A DNA stretch of 8,561 bases. Origin: Candidatus Altimarinota bacterium. GTDB lineage: Bacteria > Patescibacteriota > Gracilibacteria > UBA4473. Location of the stretch: the NCBI GenBank assembly GCA_020629095.1, contig JAHDDZ010000015.1:1645-10205 (forward strand), read 5' to 3'. The notes below the pieces were generated by a model. That model ran no database searches. It was not told the DNA's origin and worked only from the letters and a program-made list of their open reading frames with translations. Shown in pieces: positions 1 to 4,293 of this stretch (positions are counted from its first letter, which is position 1; each line of letters begins with the position of its first letter). The translations under genes and the position numbers were made by a program.

Positions 1-2
1 CC

Positions 3-179
3 ACGCTGAAAGCATGGCACGTAAATGAGCACAAACACGACCGAAAGCGACGTATTGGAGCAGTTATTCTTGAGGTAGACTCCTTTTACTTGGAAACAGA
101 AAAGCTACACAACGGCTGGGAACGCCAGCAGTTTAAGGCACGTTTGCGTGCATTGCACAACGAACTGAAAGACAATTAA
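3..179 (+). CDS. C-terminal part of an unidentified protein (5' end outside window)
   Basis: An open frame runs from the window edge to a TAA at 177-179 with no in-frame start in view, giving the last 58 residues of a longer protein. The peptide is hydrophilic and basic, with a KHDRKRR stretch followed by GAVILEVDSF and a helical tail ending NELKDN. I do not recognise a family. It lies directly upstream of the hairpin element that opens the small-gene array, so it may be the array's first gene or an unrelated neighbour. It lacks the array-type ending (Q-P-x-A-N-A), and the repeat element starts just after its stop. The frame is open over its whole visible length with a plausible composition, so I think it is real. 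Confidence 0.5.
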   Translation, partial: TLKAWHVNEHKHDRKRRIGAVILEVDSFYLETEKLHNGWERQQFKARLRALHNELKDN

Positions 180-183
180 TTAT

Positions 184-226
184 CAAACCCAGGGCGCCGT
201 TTTGGCGCCCTACAAACACATTTTTT
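184..226 (+). repeat. Hairpin repeat element, copy 0 (non-coding copy)
   Basis: This is the first of four copies of an element with the layout CAAACC(C)AG, hairpin, (C)TACAAA, A/T-rich stretch, ATG. Here the hairpin is AGGGCGCC (191-198), loop GTTTT, GGCGCCCT (204-211), then TACAAACACA and T6 before the ATG at 227. It lies after the TAA of the upstream gene and so encodes nothing, yet it keeps the CAAACCC and TACAAAC flanks of the other copies. The stem is longer than in the others. It could also terminate the upstream transcript, but the T6 run begins 10 nt after the stem, which argues against a standard intrinsic terminator. Confidence 0.6.
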
Positions 227-574
227 ATGAATGATTTGTATACACTGCTGGGGCACATTGTTGCACACTATATGGTGCAAGTGGCACAGCGGCAAAACCT
301 GAAGTACACCAATGAAAATTACTTCTATGGAATTACCAGTTTGCGTGCATTGAATGATATTAGTTTCACGCTCCTACACGCACGGAATATGCTGGATAAA
401 GCATGGCTTCTGAGTGAAAATCGGGATATTGAAAATATCATGATTGCCAGAACGGCTATCAATGATGCGCTAAATGCGTATACGCACAGAGATGGCACAG
501 AGCAAGATGCTGTTGATGTTCTCAAAAACTTCTCTGAAACCCATTTACAAACCCAGCCCACGGCAAATGCCTAG
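227..574 (+). CDS. Array gene A: small helical protein, unknown function
   Basis: 115 residues, no signal peptide or membrane span, predicted mostly alpha-helical. The N-terminus (LYTLLGHIVAHYM) shares a pattern with array genes C (YDYLGHIFGVFM), D (ISLLASLHAGFM) and F (IEFLAQMHALVM). The C-terminal third aligns with gene C: both have an IM-x(n)-A helix, then G-T-E-(Q/E), then a helix ending Q-T-Q-x-x-A-N-A-stop. I do not recognise the family. The start at 227 fits because it follows the repeat leader at the same distance as in genes B, C and D. No Shine-Dalgarno is visible. Its TAG stop lies inside the 3' arm of the next hairpin element. It is probably co-transcribed with B-E. Confidence 0.65.
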   Translation: MNDLYTLLGHIVAHYMVQVAQRQNLKYTNENYFYGITSLRALNDISFTLLHARNMLDKAWLLSENRDIENIMIARTAINDALNAYTHRDGTEQDAVDVLKNFSETHLQTQPTANA

Positions 575-592
575 GGCTACAAATTATTTATC
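548..592 (+). repeat. Hairpin repeat element, copy 1 (between genes A and B)
   Basis: CAAACCC (548-554) leads into a hairpin: AGCCC 555-559 pairs with GGGCT 574-578, and inside it GGC 562-564 pairs with GCC 569-571 around loop AAAT. TACAAATTATTTATC follows, then the ATG of gene B. The TAG stop of gene A (572-574) is part of the 3' arm region. The same arrangement recurs at the B/C and C/D junctions. Confidence 0.6.
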
Positions 593-862
593 ATGAAAAA
601 ACATTTAGAAATTTTAATGCAATTAGCTTATGTGAACTGGGCTGTTCGAACAGCTTATTGGAGAATTGAAAAGAGTAAAAATATATTCGAAAGAATAATC
701 GCTCCTTTTCCAAGGAGCTTGAGTTACTCAGATCAGAGAGAGTTAAGGCAAGTATTAGAAGGATTGACCGAACCACAAAGACGCCAGTTTATTGTCTCGG
801 CAATAAGCCAAGCACGAAATTCTTTGGTGGAAATAAGCCAAGCCGCAAAAGGAGTTGAGTGA
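593..862 (+). CDS. Array gene B, main frame (ends early at TGA)
   Basis: 89 residues starting MKKHLEILMQLAYVNWAV, a basic helical protein with the N-terminal helix pattern of the array family. The start follows repeat copy 1 directly. The frame stops at TGA 860-862, well short of the next hairpin element. The +1 frame continues without a stop to the family-type ending NQPAANA-TAG at 1007. Joined, the product would be about 137 residues, close to genes E (139) and A (115). So this is either a recently frameshifted gene or one decoded by a +1 shift. AAGGAG (849-854) lies 5 nt before the TGA, reminiscent of the prfB frameshift site. A genuine 89-residue protein is also possible. Confidence 0.55.
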   Translation: MKKHLEILMQLAYVNWAVRTAYWRIEKSKNIFERIIAPFPRSLSYSDQRELRQVLEGLTEPQRRQFIVSAISQARNSLVEISQAAKGVE

Positions 863-1007
863 ACTCATTCGGGCAGGAGTAACACTGCTCAAATCAGTGT
901 CTGATGATTCGAGCAGACTTGATATTGATATGTTTCTATCCAGCGCAAACAGTTTTGCTGCTAAATATGAAACCTATTTATCAAACCAGCCCGCGGCAAA
1001 CGCCTAG
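837..1007 (+). other. C-terminal continuation of array gene B in the +1 frame
   Basis: This frame opens after a TAA at 834-836 and runs to TAG 1005-1007. It encodes KELSELIRAG, then a helical segment, and ends YLSNQPAANA-stop, matching the endings of genes A (QTQPTANA) and C (QTQSAANA). No credible start with a ribosome site is visible. The only in-frame near-cognate is TTG 855, directly abutting AAGGAG. ATG 933 would remove half the segment. The frame change must therefore occur between 837 and 862, where both frames are open. The family ending makes this segment very unlikely to be chance. Whether it is translated depends on frameshifting or on a sequencing/assembly error. Confidence 0.6.
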
Positions 1008-1026
1008 GGCTACAAAAACATTTATT
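982..1026 (+). repeat. Hairpin repeat element, copy 2 (between genes B and C)
   Basis: CAAACC (982-987), then AGCCC 988-992 pairing with GGGCT 1007-1011, with GGC 995-997 pairing with GCC 1002-1004 inside. TACAAAAACATTTATT follows, up to the ATG of gene C at 1027. The preceding TTTATCAAACC matches the non-coding copy 0 (ATTATCAAACCC), although here it is read as codons. Confidence 0.6.
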
Positions 1027-1377
1027 ATGGAAAGTTATTATGATTATTTGGGGCACATCTTTGGGGTTTTCATGTCGCGATTTGCAACAGCAGAAGACCA
1101 CCCAGAGCTAACCCACGGTAAGTTTTTTAATGCCGTATACGTAATGCGGGTTATGGATGAACCGAGTGACATTACTCGACTTGTCAAAAACACCTTTGAC
1201 ACCCTTTGCGACCACAAATACTTCGGTGAGCAGATTATGCTAAAAGAAGCGAAAGATGTCGTAAATGAAGCCCTGAGTGAGCTTGGACGACAGTCTGGCA
1301 CAGAGGAAAGCGCAAAGGCGATTTTAAAGGCATTTTGCGATGAACATTTTCAAACTCAGTCCGCGGCAAACGCCTAG
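1027..1377 (+). CDS. Array gene C: small helical protein, unknown function
   Basis: 116 residues. The frame is open upstream to 904, but the ATG at 1027 follows repeat copy 2 at the spacing seen for A, B and D, and the peptide from there (MESYYDYLGHIFGVFM) lines up with the start of gene A. The region before it is the tail of gene B in another frame. A and C are the closest pair in the array: shared LGHI and a following F/Y-M near the N-terminus, an aromatic-rich mid-section (KFFNAVYVMRV against NYFYGITSLRA), and the G-T-E helix with ending QTQ-x-x-ANA. No membrane span or known motif. Function unknown. Confidence 0.65.
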   Translation: MESYYDYLGHIFGVFMSRFATAEDHPELTHGKFFNAVYVMRVMDEPSDITRLVKNTFDTLCDHKYFGEQIMLKEAKDVVNEALSELGRQSGTEESAKAILKAFCDEHFQTQSAANA

Positions 1378-1396
1378 GGCTACAAACACCATTTTT
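1351..1396 (+). repeat. Hairpin repeat element, copy 3 (between genes C and D)
   Basis: CAAACTCAG (1351-1359). AGTCC 1358-1362 pairs with GGGCT 1377-1381, keeping the stem through a T-G pair where copies 1 and 2 have C-G. GGC 1365-1367 pairs with GCC 1372-1374. TACAAACACCATTTTT follows, up to the ATG at 1397. The TAG of gene C (1375-1377) is embedded in it. The leader after the stem is nearly the same as that of copy 0. Confidence 0.6.
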
Positions 1397-1726
1397 ATGA
1401 ATACGAAACTTTTTAACGAGTACATTTCGTTGCTGGCGAGCCTACACGCAGGTTTTATGAGTCAACATTTTTCGTTGGTGGCACATGCTGTTATCACTGC
1501 ATTTGAGGCAGAAGTTGGCCTTCTGGGCGAAACTGAGGAGGCAGCAAAATATGCCGCAAAGCGCCTGTCAGACTACTATTCTGCGCTGGTAAACAACCAG
1601 CCAATGGCGAATGCAAAACTTAAAATCATAGATGATATGATGGCTCAAGTAGTGGAAACGCTCGAGTGGGGAATACATATAAATGCCCGCTTGGAAACAA
1701 TCATTCTGAACATCAAAACCATTTAA
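1397..1726 (+). CDS. Array gene D: small helical protein, unknown function
   Basis: 109 residues from the ATG at 1397. The frame is open upstream to 1340, but those codons are the hairpin element, and 1397 has the array leader spacing. The N-terminus (FNEYISLLASLHAGFM) matches the family helix. Residues 45-65 align without gaps with gene F residues 49-69 (7 of 21 identical, around T-E...A-K...Y-x-A-L), so D and F are homologous. Residues 67-73 read NQPMANA, resembling the A/B/C endings. Here the frame does not stop but continues for 36 residues to TAA. The DNA there looks like a decayed copy of the repeat without the TAG. Function unknown. Confidence 0.6.
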   Translation: MNTKLFNEYISLLASLHAGFMSQHFSLVAHAVITAFEAEVGLLGETEEAAKYAAKRLSDYYSALVNNQPMANAKLKIIDDMMAQVVETLEWGIHINARLETIILNIKTI

Positions 1727-1729
1727 ATT

Positions 1730-2149
1730 ATGGATATCAAAAAGCTGAGATTTGAAATGATCATGAGCCTTGCATTTATGCATAGTGAACTCATGGACAG
1801 AGTTATTACCGTAACGCCACCTGCAAACAAGTACCCGAAAAGTGCTTACGCAGACAGTGTAACGGCTGATGCGCATATCATCCCAGATGATAAAACTGCC
1901 TGCCTCTATTCTGTGAAACGAGTCAGAATGCTTTATATGAGGCTGATGGAGACAAATGAAAACGAGGAGCTGCAGGCGGCATATACGGTTCTGACAGTTG
2001 TTATGAAAGAGCTGGAACTGCCATATGATGCACAGTTTGCAATTACCAATGCGCTGAACCGCCTGAATGCCTTTCGGCGAGAACACGGCCTAGCGGCATC
2101 TGTGATAGTCGATATGCCCGATGGAATTGAGCTTATGAATGCCGATTAA
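1730..2149 (+). CDS. Array gene E: small protein, last gene of the array, unknown function
   Basis: 139 residues. The N-terminus (FEMIMSLAFMHSELMDRVI) fits the array's opening helix with its A-x-x-H/M pattern. The rest (KTACLYSVKRVRMLYMRLME, a second helix ending in ALNRLNAFRREHG) is helical and has drifted furthest from A and C. The ATG lies 3 nt after the D stop, in TTTAAATTATG, with no Shine-Dalgarno and no hairpin element, so it is probably translated by coupling with D. It ends IELMNAD rather than with the ANA ending. A terminator-like hairpin follows 25 nt later. No known family. Confidence 0.6.
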   Translation: MDIKKLRFEMIMSLAFMHSELMDRVITVTPPANKYPKSAYADSVTADAHIIPDDKTACLYSVKRVRMLYMRLMETNENEELQAAYTVLTVVMKELELPYDAQFAITNALNRLNAFRREHGLAASVIVDMPDGIELMNAD

Positions 2150-2174
2150 AAGTCATGGTCAGAAAATCGACCAA

Positions 2175-2208
2175 TCCCCTCTTGTGCAAACAAGAGGGGG
2201 ACTTTTCA
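2175..2208 (+). terminator. Terminator-like hairpin after the array
   Basis: CCCCTCTTG (2176-2184), loop TGCAAA, CAAGAGGGG (2191-2199) is a perfect 9-bp stem. It lies 26 nt after the stop of gene E and is followed by ACTTTTC. The T run is short, so termination may be partial. A weaker CCC/GGG hairpin with a following T6 (about 2214-2231) might assist. Confidence 0.6.
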
Positions 2209-2229
2209 AATACCCCATTGCGGGCTTTT

Positions 2230-2258
2230 TTGCATGGTCACACCAGTTTTGCTATACT
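2230..2258 (+). promoter_or_regulatory. Sigma70-type promoter of the DUF1189-like gene
   Basis: -35 TTGCAT (2230-2235), 17-nt spacer, TATACT (2253-2258) with an upstream TGC resembling an extended -10. The expected start of transcription is near 2265, leaving about 16 nt before the ATG at 2281 and no Shine-Dalgarno. Confidence 0.6.
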
Positions 2259-2280
2259 CCTATAAATCACCCTTCTGTAC

Positions 2281-3138
2281 ATGTTTCAACAGCTTGCCGC
2301 CATCTTTCGACCCGATTTTTTGACCCATCTGAAAAACGACCCCAAGGGCGGGTTTTGGTTTTGGTTCAAATGGATGGCATTACTCGCCATTTTAGGAACA
2401 ATTTTGGGGGCGTTTTTGATTCCGAAAGCCGTGGAAAAAGGCAGTGAATATATTGTTTCAGAGCTGGAAAAACAGTACCCAGACTATGAGAATTTTAGCA
2501 TGGAGCTGACCGACGGCCAGCTGACCACCACCGCGCCCGAGCCGCTGGTGCTGACCCTGGGCGAGCCCGACCATGATGATGAAGATGCCGGTGATAATGC
2601 TTTTCAGCTGATCATCGACACACAGGGCGTTGAGTACACCGAAGAGAGCATAAATGGAGTAGAGAATGTGCTGTTGGTGACGGGCTCTCGGGCGATTGCA
2701 AATGAGGAAACCAGCGCATTTATGAACCGCCAAAACGAGTTAAAATTTGCCAACATGGACGACTTTTCACTGTCGTGGAGCGAGATAAGCGAGATGGCCG
2801 AAACCATCAAAACTAATGTGGGGCGCGTGGTGCTCATTCCGCTTTTCATTTTCTTGTGTCTTTTTGTGCCGCTTGTGCTGCTGGTTCCGCTGTTTGCGGC
2901 CACGGTGCTGGGGTGGCTGGTGGCCAAGATAACTCGCAAGGAAATGCCGCTGGGCACCGTGTGGCAAGCCATGCTGCACTATGGCATTATCGGCATTGGG
3001 CTGATGCTGCTGGTGGGCGCGATTGGGTTTGAACTGAGCCTGATCTGGCCGTGCTTGGCGCTGTTTGTGTGGCACCTGTTTCAGATGAAAACTGCTGCCG
3101 ATGCGCCATCTGAAACCACCGAAAACCAAGAGCACTAG
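2281..3138 (+). CDS. DUF1189-like membrane protein
   Basis: 285 residues. A short cytoplasm-type N-terminus with F-L-x(n)-K-G-G-F-W-F-W-F is followed by a span at about 31-47. A soluble section with an acidic patch (residues 96-104) and a region ending FSLSWSEISEMAETI comes next, then three or four membrane spans (about 182-216 and 231-267) and a polar tail. One N-terminal span, an external domain and a C-terminal span cluster at this length is the layout of the DUF1189 family, whose role is unknown. The start at 2281 fits the promoter, with a leader of about 16 nt. The gene is monocistronic: the next promoter begins 5 nt after its stop. The family call is from layout and general resemblance, not a search. 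Confidence 0.7.
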   Translation: MFQQLAAIFRPDFLTHLKNDPKGGFWFWFKWMALLAILGTILGAFLIPKAVEKGSEYIVSELEKQYPDYENFSMELTDGQLTTTAPEPLVLTLGEPDHDDEDAGDNAFQLIIDTQGVEYTEESINGVENVLLVTGSRAIANEETSAFMNRQNELKFANMDDFSLSWSEISEMAETIKTNVGRVVLIPLFIFLCLFVPLVLLVPLFAATVLGWLVAKITRKEMPLGTVWQAMLHYGIIGIGLMLLVGAIGFELSLIWPCLALFVWHLFQMKTAADAPSETTENQEH

Positions 3139-3143
3139 GAACC

Positions 3144-3171
3144 TTGACAGGTCGTCATATACATATATAAT
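3144..3171 (+). promoter_or_regulatory. Strong consensus sigma70 promoter
   Basis: TTGACA (3144-3149), 16-nt spacer, TATAAT (3166-3171); both boxes are perfect consensus. The predicted start is about 3178, exactly where the closing stem of the structured RNA begins. Confidence 0.8.
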
Positions 3172-3177
3172 AGGGTC

Positions 3178-3285
3178 GGTCTTTTGTCTCCCCTCCTCTG
3201 TGAGGCTGGGCAATTGCCGCCCGCTTGCTGCTGTTGCAGCTGGCATATGATCTTTTTCAGATCGGGGAAGTGAGACCACTTTTTT
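3178..3285 (+). ncRNA. Candidate structured RNA (small RNA or cis-acting leader of gene F)
   Basis: Folded by eye, this about 105-nt stretch closes on itself. GGTCTT 3178-3183 pairs with GAGACC-side bases 3272-3277. After a small internal loop, TCCCC 3189-3193 pairs with GGGGA 3264-3268. Four hairpins fill the interior: CCTC/GAGG 3195-3205, GGGC/GCCC 3208-3222, GCTGC/GCAGC 3227-3240 and GATCT/AGATC 3249-3263. T6 at 3280-3285 follows the closing stem as in an intrinsic terminator. A consensus promoter places the start at the first base of the stem. I see no SRP, 6S, tmRNA, RNase P, T-box or common riboswitch motif. It could be an independent small RNA or an attenuator for gene F. Confidence 0.55.
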
Positions 3286-3293
3286 CTAAACTC

Positions 3294-3323
3294 GGTAGTT
3301 TTTAACTACCACAAAACCACAAG
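3294..3323 (+). promoter_or_regulatory. Hairpin leader of gene F
   Basis: GGTAGTT (3294-3300), loop TTT, AACTACC (3304-3310), then ACAAAACCAC and the ATG at 3327. The hairpin followed by ACAAAA at this distance from the start repeats the plan of the array leaders, with a different stem sequence and no CAAACCCAG. Confidence 0.5.
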
Positions 3324-3326
3324 AAA

Positions 3327-3701
3327 ATGAAAAAAATCATTGAATTTTTAGCGCAGATGCATGCGCTGGTGATGATAGAAATCGCCAACAGCATGGACGC
3401 AACAAACCGTCCAACATTGGTTGGAAAGTCAGCCCATGCTGAGGTGGCGGAAGTCACAAAGCTGATCGGGCACACAGAGACTGGAGCCAAAAAAGTCATC
3501 GAAATGATGACAGAAAAGTATCAAGCGCTTATGGACAAACATGAACGTGTGTTTGTGATTGGCGCCGCCTGCGATGCGCTGCAGCGCATGCTCGCAATCT
3601 TAAACAAAAACAAGCAGCGTGCTTGTACGGAAACAGAAATTGCAGAAATGCAAGAAATTCTGGACGTATTCTTTGCAGAATATTCTCCAGAAGAAGAGTA
3701 G
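3327..3701 (+). CDS. Array-type gene F: small helical protein, unknown function
   Basis: 124 residues, soluble, helical and rich in Met, Ala and Glu. The opening helix (KKIIEFLAQMHALVM) and residues 49-69 (T-E...A-K...Y-x-A-L) match gene D, so it is a detached member of the family in 227-2149. The C-terminal helix (TETEIAEMQEILDVFFAEY) resembles the last helix of A and C but ends SPEEE instead of ANA. It sits behind a consensus promoter, a structured RNA and its own hairpin leader, and is followed by a strong terminator, so it is expressed alone. The ATG follows CACAAGAAA, with no clear Shine-Dalgarno. No known domain recognised. Confidence 0.65.
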   Translation: MKKIIEFLAQMHALVMIEIANSMDATNRPTLVGKSAHAEVAEVTKLIGHTETGAKKVIEMMTEKYQALMDKHERVFVIGAACDALQRMLAILNKNKQRACTETEIAEMQEILDVFFAEYSPEEE

Positions 3702-3721
3702 CCACCACCCGACTCTGAGAA

Positions 3722-3757
3722 GGCAACACCACCTGCTATCGCAGGTGGTGCCTTTTT
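3722..3757 (+). terminator. Intrinsic terminator after gene F
   Basis: CACCACCTGC (3727-3736), loop TATC, GCAGGTGGTG (3741-3750): a perfect 10-bp stem, extendable by GG/CC across a small bulge, then T5. It lies about 20 nt after the gene F stop. Confidence 0.85.
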
Positions 3758-3760
3758 GGG

Positions 3761-3788
3761 TTGCATGGCCGGTGCTGTTTCATATAAT
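3761..3788 (+). promoter_or_regulatory. tRNA gene promoter
   Basis: TTGCAT (3761-3766), 16-nt spacer, TATAAT (3783-3788). The predicted start near 3795 leaves a 5' leader of about 11 nt before the tRNA. The -35 plus its flank (TTGCATGG) matches that of the promoter at 2230. Confidence 0.65.
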
Positions 3789-3805
3789 GACCCCAGGCCA
3801 CAAAC

Positions 3806-3881
3806 GGGGATGTAGCTCAGTGGTTAGAGCAGGGCGCTCATAACGCCTTTGTCGTGGGTTCAATTCCCACCATCCCCACCA
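3806..3881 (+). tRNA. tRNA with anticodon CAU (Met, or Ile2)
   Basis: A complete cloverleaf: acceptor GGGGATG/CATCCCC, D arm GCTC/GAGC, anticodon stem GGGCG/CGCCT with loop CTCATAA (anticodon CAT at 3839-3841), T arm GTGGG/CCCAC with loop TTCAATT, discriminator A and encoded CCA (3879-3881). The first pair is G-C and the anticodon stem lacks the three initiator G-C pairs, so it is not the initiator. Much of the D-arm and anticodon-loop region resembles E. coli tRNA-Ile2 (which needs TilS to modify C34), but elongator Met shares these features. I cannot decide between the two by eye. Confidence 0.93.
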
Positions 3882-4285
3882 CGCAAAAACCCCTCCATTT
3901 TCTCGACGGTTTCCTCGCTCATCAGGTGTTCTATTTTACATGCGTCGACCTCGGCCTGCCACTGTTCGACCCCCAGCACTTGGGTAAAAAACGCCTCGAA
4001 GGCCTTTTCGGTGCGCTGCACGTGCTCGACCAGCTTTTGCCCCGTGGGCGTCAACGAGACAAATTTGTTGTCATCCTCCATCACAAACTCCTTTTTCTTC
4101 AGCGACTTCAGCGACAGGTGCGCGCTTGACGCGGCGATGTCGAGCTTCTTTGCAATGTCAATCGACCGGGCATATCCGTGCTCATTTTTCAGTTCGTGGA
4201 TGGTCATCAAGAAGTGCGCGCCACTGTGCGTTAGCTCGTTTTCACGAAAGTATTTCCACGTTTTTGATTGTTCGTGTTGGCTCAT
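3860..4285 (-). CDS. DtxR/MntR-family metal-dependent transcriptional regulator
   Basis: 141 residues from the ATG at 4285. A TTG at 4321 extends the frame but would overlap the upstream permease, so I prefer 4285, 8 nt after the permease stop with GGGG upstream. A winged helix-turn-helix (residues about 22-80; SIDIAKKLDIAASSAHLSLK) is followed by the dimerisation/metal domain with DACKIEHLMS, where C116, E119 and H120 are the family's metal ligands. The usual R-R-H in the preceding helix reads R-T-E (E93), so one expected His ligand is missing. There is no C-terminal SH3 domain, so it is MntR-like in size. It probably represses the iron permease in its own operon. Its last codons and stop lie antisense to the tRNA 3' end. 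Confidence 0.85.
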   Translation of the reverse strand: MSQHEQSKTWKYFRENELTHSGAHFLMTIHELKNEHGYARSIDIAKKLDIAASSAHLSLKSLKKKEFVMEDDNKFVSLTPTGQKLVEHVQRTEKAFEAFFTQVLGVEQWQAEVDACKIEHLMSEETVEKMEGFLRGGDGGN

Positions 4286-4293
4286 CTGCCCCA

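Noticed and set aside
593..1007. Alternative genetic code (TGA read as Gly) to explain the split of gene B
   Set aside because: Reading through TGA in frame 0 soon meets two consecutive TGAs and does not give the family ending. The ending lies in the +1 frame, and TGA is also the natural stop of the DtxR-type gene.
904..1026. Upstream extension of gene C
   Set aside because: The extra codons cover the tail of gene B and the hairpin element. The ATG at 1027 has the array leader spacing and aligns with gene A.
184..1396. The repeated junction elements as a CRISPR array
   Set aside because: There are four copies spaced 365-435 nt apart with coding sequence between them, not short repeats with short uniform spacers.
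548..1396. The junction hairpins as integron attC sites
   Set aside because: The layout of small genes with inverted-repeat junctions suggested it, but I find no GTTRRRY and RYYYAAC core pair in any copy on either strand, and the elements are shorter than usual attC sites. No integrase is in view.
2139..2447. A + strand reading frame overlapping the start of the DUF1189-like gene
   Set aside because: It runs through the terminator hairpin and the promoter and overlaps a much better-supported gene. Its composition looks random.
3178..3285. The structured RNA as SRP, 6S, tmRNA, T-box or a common riboswitch
   Set aside because: The GGAAGCAGC-type SRP loop, the T-box AGGGTGG motif, the tmRNA ends and familiar riboswitch cores are absent. 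The 6S-type large central bubble does not fit the four-hairpin fold.
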